Below are positions 28,563 to 36,810 of a stretch of 64,000 nucleotides of DNA, in pieces. Every line of letters begins with the position of its first letter. The first letter of the stretch is position 1. Origin of the DNA: Hyphomicrobiales bacterium (GTDB lineage: Bacteria; Pseudomonadota; Alphaproteobacteria; Rhizobiales; Rhizobiaceae); contig UCEZ01000006.1 of assembly GCA_900471525.1 (NCBI GenBank), positions 1 through 64,000 on the forward strand, in the 5' to 3' direction. Both the position numbers and the translations under genes were made by a program. The notes below the pieces were generated by a model, which worked only from the letters and a program-made list of their open reading frames with translations, was not told the origin of the DNA and ran no database searches.

Positions 28563-29916
28563 CATTCTGGTTGTGGACGACGAGGAGGACATTCGCGAGA
28601 TCGTCTCGGGCATTCTGTCCGACGAGGGCCACGAAACGCGCACGGCGTTCGACAGCGACAGCGCGCTTGCTGCAATCAGCGACCGTGTGCCGCGCCTTGT
28701 CTTTCTGGATATCTGGATGCAGGGGAGCCGGCTCGATGGGCTGGCATTGCTCGACGAGATCAAGAGCCGCTATCCGGACCTGCCTGTCGTGATGATTTCG
28801 GGGCATGGCAACATCGAGACTGCCGTTTCGGCCATCCGCCGCGGCGCCTACGATTTCATCGAGAAGCCCTTCAAGGCGGACCGGCTGATCCTGATCGCCG
28901 AGCGAGCGCTGGAAAACTCCAAGCTGAAGAAGGAAGTGTTCGAGCTGAAGAAGCGGTCCGGCGATCCCGTCGAACTGATTGGAACCTCTGTTGCCGTTTC
29001 GCAATTGCGCCAGACCATCGAGAAGGTTGCGCCGACCAACAGCCGTATCATGATCCACGGTCCATCCGGTTCCGGCAAGGAGCTGGTAGCCCGGATGATC
29101 CACCGCAAGTCCTCGCGGGCCGGCGGTCCCTTCGTTGCGCTGAACGCGGCAGCGATCACGCCGGATCGGATGGAAATGGCGTTGTTCGGTACCGAGGGGA
29201 CGCCTGGCCAGCCTCGCAAGACCGGTGCCCTCGAAGAGGCTCATGGCGGCATTCTCTATCTTGACGAAGTCGGAGAGATGCCGCGCGAGACGCAGAACAA
29301 GATTTTGCGCGTGCTGGTCGATCAGCAGTTCGAGCGCGTCGGCGGCTCCAAGCGTGTCAAGGTTGATGTCCGCATCATCTCCTCGACCGCCTACAATCTT
29401 GAAAGCCAGATCGCCGAAGGTGCCTTCCGCGAGGATCTCTATCACCGGCTGGCCGTCATTCCTGTGCGGGTGCCGGCGCTTGCCGAGCGACGCGAGGATA
29501 TCCCGTTCCTGGTCGACATGTTCATGCGTCAGGTCAGCGAGCAGGCCGGCATCCGTACCCGCAAGATTGGCGAAGACGCACTGGCCGTGCTGCAATCGCA
29601 CGACTGGCCGGGCAACATTCGCCAACTGCGCAACAATATCGAACGCCTGATGATTCTCGCCCGCAGCGACGGTCCGGATACCGCGATCTCGGCCGACATG
29701 CTGCCGAGCGAGGTCGGCGACAGCCTGCCGAAGATTTCCGCACAGGGCGACCATCACATCATGACGCTTCCGTTGCGTGAGGCGCGCGAAATGTTCGAGA
29801 GGGATTACCTGATCGCCCAGATCAACCGTTTCGGTGGCAATATTTCGCGCACGGCGGAATTTGTCGGCATGGAGCGCTCGGCGCTGCATCGCAAGCTGAA
29901 ATCGCTCGGCGTCTGA
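28552..29916 (+). CDS. ntrX: response regulator NtrX
   Basis: The 454-residue protein has a receiver domain (Asp53 phospho-acceptor), an AAA+ domain with Walker A GPSGSGKE and LYLDEVGEM as the Walker B region, and a C-terminal Fis-type DNA-binding helix (AEFVGMERSALHRKL). Where NtrC has GAFTGA, this protein reads GTEGTPGQPRKTGA, so the sigma-54 contact loop is missing. It is therefore likely to act without sigma-54 activation, as reported for some alphaproteobacterial NtrX proteins. Its start overlaps the end of ntrY by 11 bp. Confidence 0.94.
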   Translation: MAADILVVDDEEDIREIVSGILSDEGHETRTAFDSDSALAAISDRVPRLVFLDIWMQGSRLDGLALLDEIKSRYPDLPVVMISGHGNIETAVSAIRRGAYDFIEKPFKADRLILIAERALENSKLKKEVFELKKRSGDPVELIGTSVAVSQLRQTIEKVAPTNSRIMIHGPSGSGKELVARMIHRKSSRAGGPFVALNAAAITPDRMEMALFGTEGTPGQPRKTGALEEAHGGILYLDEVGEMPRETQNKILRVLVDQQFERVGGSKRVKVDVRIISSTAYNLESQIAEGAFREDLYHRLAVIPVRVPALAERREDIPFLVDMFMRQVSEQAGIRTRKIGEDALAVLQSHDWPGNIRQLRNNIERLMILARSDGPDTAISADMLPSEVGDSLPKISAQGDHHIMTLPLREAREMFERDYLIAQINRFGGNISRTAEFVGMERSALHRKLKSLGV

Positions 29917-29946
29917 ACCCGCATCTATCCCTGGAACACGTCATCC

Positions 29947-30810
29947 ATGTCGAAAATTGCCTATGTTAACGGTGTGTACCAGCGTCACAGCGACGCCGGT
30001 GTCCACATAGAGGACCGTGGCTTCCAGTTCGCAGATGGCGTCTACGAAGCCTGCGAAATCCGCCACGGCTTCATTGTCGATCTTACGCGGCATCTCGACC
30101 GGCTGGACAGGTCGCTGCGGGAGCTTCGCATCGGTTGGCCCATGACACGTGCTGCCCTTGTCGTGGTCATCCGCGAGGTCGTGCGTCGAAACCGTGTTCG
30201 CAACGGTCTGTTCTACCTGCAGGTGACGCGTGGGGTGGCGCGCCGCGATCATGTCTTCCCGAAGGACGGGACACCCTCGACGGTGGTCGTCACCGCCAAG
30301 AGAACGGATGCTTCGGTCATCGCAGGAAAAAATGCCAATGGCATCCGGGCGATCACTGTGCCGGAAAACCGTTGGGACCGCGTGGATATCAAGTCGGTCG
30401 GTCTGTTGCCGAATGTGCTGGCGCGGCAGGCGGCCAAGGAGGAGGGCGCCCAGGAGGCGATTTTTGTCGACGCCGACGGCACGGTGAAGGAGGGGGCTGC
30501 GACCAACGTCTGGATCGTCGATCGCGATGGCACGCTGCGGACGCGTCACGCCGAGCATGGCATTCTGCGCGGCATCACCCGCACGACACTGAAGGATGTC
30601 ACGGCAGCGATAGGGATCGAGATCGTCGAGCAGGCATTCTCTATCGAGGAGATGCTGGAGGCGCGCGAGGTCTTCATCACCGCCGCCACCAGCATCTGCT
30701 TTCCTGTCGTGGCGGTTAACGGTAAAGTCATCGCCAATGGCCATCCAGGCATCGTGTCACAGAAAATTCGCGAAGCCTTTTTCGACATTGCGGAAAAGAC
30801 TGCGATTTGA
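29947..30810 (+). CDS. D-amino-acid aminotransferase (branched-chain aminotransferase fold)
   Basis: The 287-residue fold-type IV PLP enzyme shows VHIEDRGFQFADGVYE near the N-terminus and the Schiff-base Lys149 in VDIKSVGLLPNVLA. EGAATNVWIV and GILRGITR follow. It resembles D-alanine aminotransferases (dat), which make D-glutamate and other D-amino acids. Position between ntrX and hfq is usual in Rhizobiales. It starts 30 bp after ntrX and may be read through from ntrYX. Confidence 0.88.
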   Translation: MSKIAYVNGVYQRHSDAGVHIEDRGFQFADGVYEACEIRHGFIVDLTRHLDRLDRSLRELRIGWPMTRAALVVVIREVVRRNRVRNGLFYLQVTRGVARRDHVFPKDGTPSTVVVTAKRTDASVIAGKNANGIRAITVPENRWDRVDIKSVGLLPNVLARQAAKEEGAQEAIFVDADGTVKEGAATNVWIVDRDGTLRTRHAEHGILRGITRTTLKDVTAAIGIEIVEQAFSIEEMLEAREVFITAATSICFPVVAVNGKVIANGHPGIVSQKIREAFFDIAEKTAI

Positions 30811-30871
30811 TACCAAATCCGGGGGGACGCTTTAAAGACCAGTTTTTTCAGCGTTCAGGCTATTCAGATCG

Positions 30872-30877
30872 TATAAT
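30872..30877 (+). promoter_or_regulatory. probable -10 box of the hfq promoter
   Basis: TATAAT lies 43 bp before the hfq ATG in a 110 bp AT-rich gap. No strong -35 box is seen at 16-18 bp upstream. Confidence 0.4.
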
Positions 30878-30920
30878 CAACCGGTTAATTCGAGCCGGCA
30901 AATAAGAAAGAAGCGGCGCT

Positions 30921-31163
30921 ATGGCGGAACGTTCTCAGAACTTGCAGGATCTTTTTCTCAACACCGTCCGCAAGCAGAAGATATCTCTGACGATATTTCT
31001 TATCAATGGTGTGAAACTTACCGGCGTTGTCACGTCTTTTGACAACTTTTGTGTCCTCTTGCGGCGTGACGGGCATTCCCAGCTCGTATACAAGCACGCA
31101 ATCTCGACAATCATGCCGGGCCAGCCGATGCAGATGTTTGAGAGCGAAGAATCCGCATCCTGA
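30921..31163 (+). CDS. hfq: RNA chaperone Hfq
   Basis: The 80-residue protein has both Sm motifs: the N-terminal [20 protein letters not shown] with ING, and the C-terminal [10 protein letters not shown]. It forms a hexamer that pairs small RNAs with mRNAs. Length is normal for rhizobial Hfq, with almost no C-terminal tail. hflX follows in the same reading frame directly after the stop codon. Confidence 0.97.
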   Translation: MAERSQNLQDLFLNTVRKQKISLTIFLINGVKLTGVVTSFDNFCVLLRRDGHSQLVYKHAISTIMPGQPMQMFESEESAS

Positions 31164-31241
31164 CGGGATACAAGACACATTACCAAACGTGATACAAAAT
31201 CGGCGTCGATCATCCCGGAGCTTGAAAAGCTTCGTGATGAC

Positions 31242-32567
31242 ATGCGCGCCGTTGTCATCGTCCCAGTCCTAAAAAAGACGGGCAGGCAGAATGCTGAGAT
31301 TATTGCTGCGACCTCGACGCGTAGCGACGAAAGCCGGCTGGAAGAAACGATCGGGCTCGCGCTCGCCATCGATCTGGAAGTCGTCCATGGCATGATCGTT
31401 CCCATCGCTCAGCCGAAGCCGGGCACATTGCTCGGCAGCGGCAAGATTGAGGAGATCGGCCATCTGCTCAGTGAGCACAATGCTGGCCTCGTCATCATCG
31501 ATCATCCGCTGACGCCCGTTCAACAGCGCAATCTCGAAAAGGAATGGAACTGCAAGGTCATCGACCGGACCGGTCTCATCCTGGAAATCTTCGGTCGCCG
31601 TGCCTCCACCAAGGAAGGCACGCTGCAGGTCGATCTGGCCCATCTGAACTACCAGAAGGGCCGTCTGGTGCGCAGTTGGACCCACTTGGAACGCCAGCGC
31701 GGCGGTGCAGGTTTCATGGGCGGTCCCGGTGAAACCCAGATCGAAGCCGACCGGCGGCTTTTGCAGGAAAAGATCGTCAAGCTGGAAAAGGAACTGGAGC
31801 AGGTCCGGCGCACCCGCCAGCTCCACCGCGCCAAGCGCAAGAAGGTACCGCATCCGATCGTCGCGCTCGTCGGCTATACCAACGCTGGAAAATCGACGCT
31901 ATTCAACCGCATCACCGGTGCGGGTGTTCTTGCCGAAGATATGCTGTTTGCCACGCTCGACCCGACGCTGCGCCGAATGAAGCTGCCGCATGGGCGCATG
32001 GTGATGCTGTCCGATACGGTTGGCTTCATCTCCGATCTGCCGACGCATCTGGTTGCAGCCTTCCGCGCGACGCTGGAAGAGGTGTTGGAAGCGGACCTGA
32101 TCTTGCACATTCGCGATCTCTCGGACCCCGACAATCAGGTGCAGGCGCAGGACGTGCTGCGCATCCTCACGGATCTTGGTATCGACGAGAAGGCAAGGTC
32201 CGAGCGCATCATCGAGGTCTGGAACAAGATCGACCGGCTCGACACCGAAGCGCGGGAAAGCCTCGTTCAGAAGGCGGAGAACACGAGCAACACAGCCGCG
32301 GTTTCGGCGATTACCGGCGAGGGCGTTGATAGCCTGCTCGATGAGATCGGCAACAGGCTCTCCGGCGTGATGACGGAATGTACGGTCGTGCTGACTGCCC
32401 AGAAACTGGCGCTACTGCCGTGGGTTTACGAGCACGCGATCGTGGACGGCCGCGAAGACATGGAAGACGGTTCGGTCAGCCTTGATCTGAGGCTGACGGC
32501 AACCGAGGCGGAGGAACTCGAGCGCCGGCTGGGTAATGGTCCGAAGGCCGCTGCACAGGATTGGTAA
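31242..32567 (+). CDS. hflX: ribosome-associated GTPase HflX
   Basis: The 441-residue GTPase has the HflX N-terminal domain (GTLLGSGKIEEIG, DHPLTPVQQRNLE), a glycine-rich GGAGFMGGPGETQIE linker, and a G domain with G1 GYTNAGKST, DTVGFISDLP and NKID. It splits stalled ribosomes. The ATG at 31242 has no obvious Shine-Dalgarno. The frame is open from the hfq stop codon, and the upstream residues (IIPELEKLRDD) look protein-like, so translation may begin earlier at a rare codon. Confidence 0.93.
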   Translation: MRAVVIVPVLKKTGRQNAEIIAATSTRSDESRLEETIGLALAIDLEVVHGMIVPIAQPKPGTLLGSGKIEEIGHLLSEHNAGLVIIDHPLTPVQQRNLEKEWNCKVIDRTGLILEIFGRRASTKEGTLQVDLAHLNYQKGRLVRSWTHLERQRGGAGFMGGPGETQIEADRRLLQEKIVKLEKELEQVRRTRQLHRAKRKKVPHPIVALVGYTNAGKSTLFNRITGAGVLAEDMLFATLDPTLRRMKLPHGRMVMLSDTVGFISDLPTHLVAAFRATLEEVLEADLILHIRDLSDPDNQVQAQDVLRILTDLGIDEKARSERIIEVWNKIDRLDTEARESLVQKAENTSNTAAVSAITGEGVDSLLDEIGNRLSGVMTECTVVLTAQKLALLPWVYEHAIVDGREDMEDGSVSLDLRLTATEAEELERRLGNGPKAAAQDW

Positions 32568-32705
32568 CGGCCGCCTCCATCCTAACGAATTTCATATTCT
32601 GAAATCTCTGGTAAGGGGCCTGCCTGCATCCTCCTTCTCACTATCATCGCTGGAGCATTGCAAACTAGGCTGGCGGTGGAAACCAATTGCAGGGTGATAC
32701 GTTAA

Positions 32706-33251
32706 ATGGGCGCGAATATTCCAGAAGAATTCCCTCGACAGGAATTCAGGCAGTCGAAGCTGCCATATCAACTGGCCGCGTACGCCGCGAGCATGATCCT
32801 GCCGTTGATTGTCATTAAAACCGTAAGTGCAATCTTGCCGCCTGTTTTCTCGTCCAGCCTTTTCGTCGGTTTGGTCGCATGGTGCTCGATGGTGGTCGGA
32901 TGCCTTATCGTGCTGACGAAACTGCTTTCGAGAATGGATTTTGAGAAGCCGGTGGTTACCATTGAGCCGAACGCCGTGATTTTCTCGGAGGCGCGCACCA
33001 GGATGCTGCCATGGACCTCGATATCGAAAATCAAATTTTACGAGAGTGGACAGCTTCGCCAAACCAAGACGTTCGTCTTTCACATGGCGGGTGGCGGCAA
33101 GGAGACGTTCAGCGTCAGCCAAATTGCAGGTATCTCTGCGTGGCAGTTATTCGACACGATCAAGATTTACCATCGGAAATTCGGACCACAACCTGCCCAA
33201 GGCAGTCCAAGCTATGATTCTTCAGCCTGGACAGGAGTTGACAATGACTAG
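32706..33251 (+). CDS. membrane protein of unknown function
   Basis: The 181-residue protein has two hydrophobic segments, about 22-45 (LAAYAASMILPLIVIKTVS) and 50-75. A soluble domain follows with a VVTIEPNAVIF strand and a SQIAGISAWQLF segment. The layout recalls small PH-like membrane proteins that read out as conserved hypotheticals, but I do not recognise the family. It has an AGGGTGAT ribosome site. Neighbours on either side (hflX, mazG) give no functional hint. Confidence 0.65.
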   Translation: MGANIPEEFPRQEFRQSKLPYQLAAYAASMILPLIVIKTVSAILPPVFSSSLFVGLVAWCSMVVGCLIVLTKLLSRMDFEKPVVTIEPNAVIFSEARTRMLPWTSISKIKFYESGQLRQTKTFVFHMAGGGKETFSVSQIAGISAWQLFDTIKIYHRKFGPQPAQGSPSYDSSAWTGVDND

Positions 33252-33348
33252 CGAAAAGGCTGTGGGTGGAAGCTCTGCGATAGCTATTTCGCCACGCGAA
33301 CAAGGCCATAGAGCCAATAGTTGAATTTCGCTGACCGGATTCATTCCG

Positions 33349-34182
33349 CTACGTCAGTTGCCGCTCGATTGCCTTCGCCGCCTGCCAGAGCTCTTCCATG
33401 CGCTCCAGCGTTGCCCCCTCCAGACTTTCGCCGTCGGCATCCAATGTGGTCTCGATGTGGCTGAAACGGCGTCGGAATTTCGTGTTGGTGCCACGCAGCG
33501 CCATTTCCGGATCAGTGCCGACATGGCGGCCGATATTGACGACTGCGAAGATCAGGTCTCCGAGTTCGTCGGTCACCTTGGCCTTGTTGTTGGATGCCAG
33601 TGCCTCGCGCAATTCGGCGATCTCTTCCTCGATCTTGTCGAGGATAGGCTCCGGCGAAGACCAGTCGAAACCGACCTTGGCGGCACGTTCTTGCAGTTTC
33701 AAGGCTTCGACAAGCGCTGGGAAACTGCGCTGGACCGAGCCGAGGTGCCCCTTGTTGACATCCTCCGGCAGGCCATGACGGGCGCGCCGTTCACGGCGTT
33801 CGGCTTTTTCGGCCTGCTTGATCACACTCCATTGCAGCTTCACCGCCTCGGGCGTATCGGCATCGGAGCGGGCAAAGACATGCGGATGCCGGCGGATCAT
33901 CTTTCGCGTGATGGCCTCGACCACGTCGCCGAAGGCAAAATCTCCCGCTTCCTCGGCCATGCGGGCGTGAAAAACCACCTGCAGAAGCAGGTCACCCAGC
34001 TCATCGCAGAGATCGTCCATGTCACCGCGCTCGATGGCGTCGGCAACCTCGTAGGCTTCCTCCAGCGTATAGGGTTTGATGGTCTCGAAAGTCTGGACGA
34101 CGTCCCATGGGCAGCCTGTTTCCGGATGACGCAGGGCTGCCATGATGTCGAGGAGGCGGGTGATATCCTTGGAGGGCTGCAT
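33349..34182 (-). CDS. mazG: nucleoside triphosphate pyrophosphohydrolase MazG
   Basis: The 277-residue protein contains two MazG repeats. The first has CPWDVVQTFETIKPYTLEEAYE and a DELGDLLLQVVFHARMAEE metal site; the second has EEIAELREAL and DELGDLIFAVVNIGRH. It hydrolyses NTPs to NMPs and pyrophosphate as house-cleaning or stringent-response modulation. The frame is open upstream to 34602, but the ATG at 34182 gives the family start. It lies 5 bp downstream of the deaminase gene, so the two probably share a transcript. Confidence 0.94.
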   Translation of the reverse strand: MQPSKDITRLLDIMAALRHPETGCPWDVVQTFETIKPYTLEEAYEVADAIERGDMDDLCDELGDLLLQVVFHARMAEEAGDFAFGDVVEAITRKMIRRHPHVFARSDADTPEAVKLQWSVIKQAEKAERRERRARHGLPEDVNKGHLGSVQRSFPALVEALKLQERAAKVGFDWSSPEPILDKIEEEIAELREALASNNKAKVTDELGDLIFAVVNIGRHVGTDPEMALRGTNTKFRRRFSHIETTLDADGESLEGATLERMEELWQAAKAIERQLT

Positions 34183-34187
34183 GGGGC

Positions 34188-34775
34188 TCAATTCAGCGGG
34201 ATGGCGTTGTCGTCCTTGCCGGACTGATAGGCATCGGACAGGGACTGGTATTTTTCGCGGATGCGCTTGTCTTGCGCCCGCAGCGCCAATTTTGCGGTCT
34301 CGTCGGATGTCGCAACCAGATCTGCGATCGACGCCGACCGCCAGAAGGCGTTGGTTTTCGCATAGCCGCCGGGATCGAGGCGGAAAACCTCTTTCAGGAT
34401 TTTCAGGTCGTGCGGGATCGCGAAAGCGTCGCGGGAATCTTCGTGACTGAAGAAATAGTAGAAATTGTCGAAGCCGGCCCAGGTGATGGCCGACAGGCAC
34501 ATCGAACAGGGTTCGTGGGTCGACAGGAAGATGAGATCCTTGGTGTCGGGCTTTTCTCTCCGCTCGTAAAAACGCTTCAGTGTATGCACTTCGCCGTGCC
34601 ACAGCGGGTTTTCGGTCTCATTGTTGGTTTCGGCGATCACCAGCGAGAGGTCCGATTTGCGCAGGATCGCAGCGCCAAAGACCTTGTTTCCGGTGCTGAC
34701 ACCCTTTTCCGTCAGCGGAAGAATATCCGCCTCGATGACGGCGAGGAGATGTGCTGCGAGATCGGCATTGGTCAT
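34188..34775 (-). CDS. nucleoside/cytidine-deaminase-family protein
   Basis: The 195-residue protein has the CDA zinc site: HGEV with His60 and the proton-shuttling Glu62, and PCSMC with Cys90 and Cys93. It is longer than typical guanine or tRNA-adenosine deaminases because of a C-terminal helical extension. The frame is open to 34808, but ATG 34775 is preceded by GGGAGCAG. It sits directly upstream of mazG, so both may serve nucleotide-pool sanitation. The substrate is unknown. Confidence 0.85.
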   Translation of the reverse strand: MTNADLAAHLLAVIEADILPLTEKGVSTGNKVFGAAILRKSDLSLVIAETNNETENPLWHGEVHTLKRFYERREKPDTKDLIFLSTHEPCSMCLSAITWAGFDNFYYFFSHEDSRDAFAIPHDLKILKEVFRLDPGGYAKTNAFWRSASIADLVATSDETAKLALRAQDKRIREKYQSLSDAYQSGKDDNAIPLN

Positions 34776-35019
34776 GGTTTGCTGCTCCCGGATGGATTCG
34801 TTGCGCATTTAAAGGCTATGGAGGGCAATACGCAATGCCACACGGATGCCTCACCCGCGTGTGGCCGCCGCGCCATAGCCGGTGATATTTGCTCAATTTA
34901 TGCTGAAGTCGAGCAAAAGAATATCCGACTGCAAAGGCATCGGAATTTCTGTTTCTTCAATTTCCGCCGTATAAAAGAGATATTCCGCAGAACCTGTAAC
35001 AGGATCAGATTCCCAAGTC

Positions 35020-36480
35020 ATGACCGAGCAACTGACCGTCTTTCCGGCCTTCTTCCGCGTTGCGCATAAATGCGTAGCGGTTTTCGGCAATGGCGACGAG
35101 GCTTTCGCCAAGGTCAGGCTGCTCATGAACACCCAGGCCCGGATCGTCGCTCATGCGGATGAACCGCAAGCGGATTTTGCGGCGTTTCTGTCTGCGAATG
35201 CCATCGAAGTGGTGCGCGAGCCGTTCGCGGCAGCCCAGATTATGGGCGCGACGCTGGTCTTTGCTGCAACCGGTGATGCGGCTCAAGATCGCGTCATCGT
35301 CGCAGTTGCACGAGAGCAAAAAATCCCCGCCAATGCGGTCGATCAGCCCGAATTCTGCGATTTCCTGACGCCCGCTCTGGTCAATCGCGCGCCGGTCGCC
35401 GTTGCCATCGGCACGGAAGGTGCTGGCCCTGTGCTGGCGCAGATGATCCGCACCCAGATCGATCAACTGCTGTCACCATCACTTGGGGCGCTGGCATCGC
35501 TGGCGCAGGCCTATCGTGACGCGGCTGATCGCCTCTTGCCGCGCGGCGTTTCCCGCCGCGTTTTCTGGCGTCGCTTCTTTTCCGGCCCCGTCGCCGATCA
35601 GGTCTCGCTCGGCAATACTGCCGAAGCCCGCCGTGAGGCATCCCGTCTGCTCCGCTCGGTCGATCACGTTCCCGGTCACGTCTGGCTGGTCGGTGCAGGT
35701 CCCGGTGCCGAAGACCTGCTGACCCTGCGTGCGCAGCGCGTGATGATGGAGGCCGATGTGATCGTCTATGATGCGCTGGTGCCGCAGGCGATCGTCGATA
35801 TGGGCCGCCGAGATGCCGAGCGCCTGTCGGTCGGCAAGCGCAAAGGCTGCCACTCGAAATCGCAGGACGAGATCAACCAGCTACTGGTGCGCCTCGGTCG
35901 GGACGGCAAGCGCGTCGTGCGCCTGAAATCCGGCGACCCGCTCGTCTATGGCCGCGCCGGCGAAGAGATGGCTGCGTTGCGCGAAGCAGGCATTACCTAC
36001 GAAATCGTGCCCGGTATCACCTCGGCTTTTGCCGCTGCCGCCGATTTCGAACTGCCGCTGACGCTGCGCGGTGTTGCATCATCGCTCATCTTCACGACCG
36101 GTCACGATCTGACCGGCGACGTGCTGCCGGATTGGGCTCGACTTGCCATTTCCGGCGCGACCATTGCGGTCTATATGGGCCGCACGGTTGCTGCCTCCGT
36201 TGCCGCCCGCCTGATGGAGGCCGGTCTGCCCGCCGAAACGACGGTTGCCGTCGTGGAGAATGCGAGCCGCGCGGAGCGCAAGCTACTGCACGGCACGCTC
36301 AAGGACCTGCCGGATCTGCAATATCGCGATGAACTGGATGGCCCTGTGATGGTGATCATCGGTGATGCCGTTGCCGGCGCGAATTTCGAGCGCTCTGAAC
36401 CGCTCGTCAAGGGTAAGACGATTGGCGCCGCCGCTCCCCAGGACGTGCCGCGCAAACAGACTGATGAAGTGAGGAATTGA
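35020..36480 (+). CDS. cysG: siroheme synthase (dehydrogenase/ferrochelatase plus uroporphyrinogen-III methyltransferase)
   Basis: The 486-residue multifunctional enzyme makes siroheme for sulfite reductase. Its N-terminal half (1-200) is the precorrin-2 dehydrogenase/ferrochelatase. The C-terminal half is the SAM-dependent methyltransferase, with VGAGPGAEDLLTLRA, KRKGCHSKSQDEIN and LKSGDPLVYGRAGEE. It heads the sulfite-reduction operon, 1 bp before the DUF2849 gene. A TATAAA at 34970-34975 could be its -10 box, but no matching -35 is convincing. Confidence 0.96.
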   Translation: MTEQLTVFPAFFRVAHKCVAVFGNGDEAFAKVRLLMNTQARIVAHADEPQADFAAFLSANAIEVVREPFAAAQIMGATLVFAATGDAAQDRVIVAVAREQKIPANAVDQPEFCDFLTPALVNRAPVAVAIGTEGAGPVLAQMIRTQIDQLLSPSLGALASLAQAYRDAADRLLPRGVSRRVFWRRFFSGPVADQVSLGNTAEARREASRLLRSVDHVPGHVWLVGAGPGAEDLLTLRAQRVMMEADVIVYDALVPQAIVDMGRRDAERLSVGKRKGCHSKSQDEINQLLVRLGRDGKRVVRLKSGDPLVYGRAGEEMAALREAGITYEIVPGITSAFAAAADFELPLTLRGVASSLIFTTGHDLTGDVLPDWARLAISGATIAVYMGRTVAASVAARLMEAGLPAETTVAVVENASRAERKLLHGTLKDLPDLQYRDELDGPVMVIIGDAVAGANFERSEPLVKGKTIGAAAPQDVPRKQTDEVRN

Positions 36481-36481
36481 C

Positions 36482-36796
36482 ATGGCCGACAAGGTACTGA
36501 CTGCAAACCGCCTGTCCGACGGCATCTCCGTCTGGCTCGATGCCTCCGGCAATTGGGTGGAATCCTTGCAGGACGCTTTTGTCGCTCGCCATGCCGAGGC
36601 AGTTTCCGCCCTTGAGGCGACCGGAAAATCGGCTTTTGCCGATAACAAGGTGGTTGACGTCAATGTCATTGATATTGAAGAAGTGGCAGGCGTACTCCGG
36701 CCGCTGCGTCTGCGCGAGCGTGTTCGTGCCGAAGGCCCGACGATCGACTATGCACCGGGATATAAGGGCCTGACCGGCCCCGTGCAGGCCGCTTAA
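36482..36796 (+). CDS. DUF2849 domain protein of the sulfite-reduction operon
   Basis: The 104-residue protein matches the small DUF2849 family (LTANRLSDGISVWLD, LRLRERVRAEGPTIDYAPGY). In Rhizobiales it lies between cysG and the sulfite reductase gene, as here, with 1 bp before it and 14 bp after it. A role in siroheme delivery or sulfite reductase assembly is an inference from position; no catalytic motif is seen. Confidence 0.87.
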   Translation: MADKVLTANRLSDGISVWLDASGNWVESLQDAFVARHAEAVSALEATGKSAFADNKVVDVNVIDIEEVAGVLRPLRLRERVRAEGPTIDYAPGYKGLTGPVQAA

Positions 36797-36810
36797 GGAA
36801 AAGAAGACCG

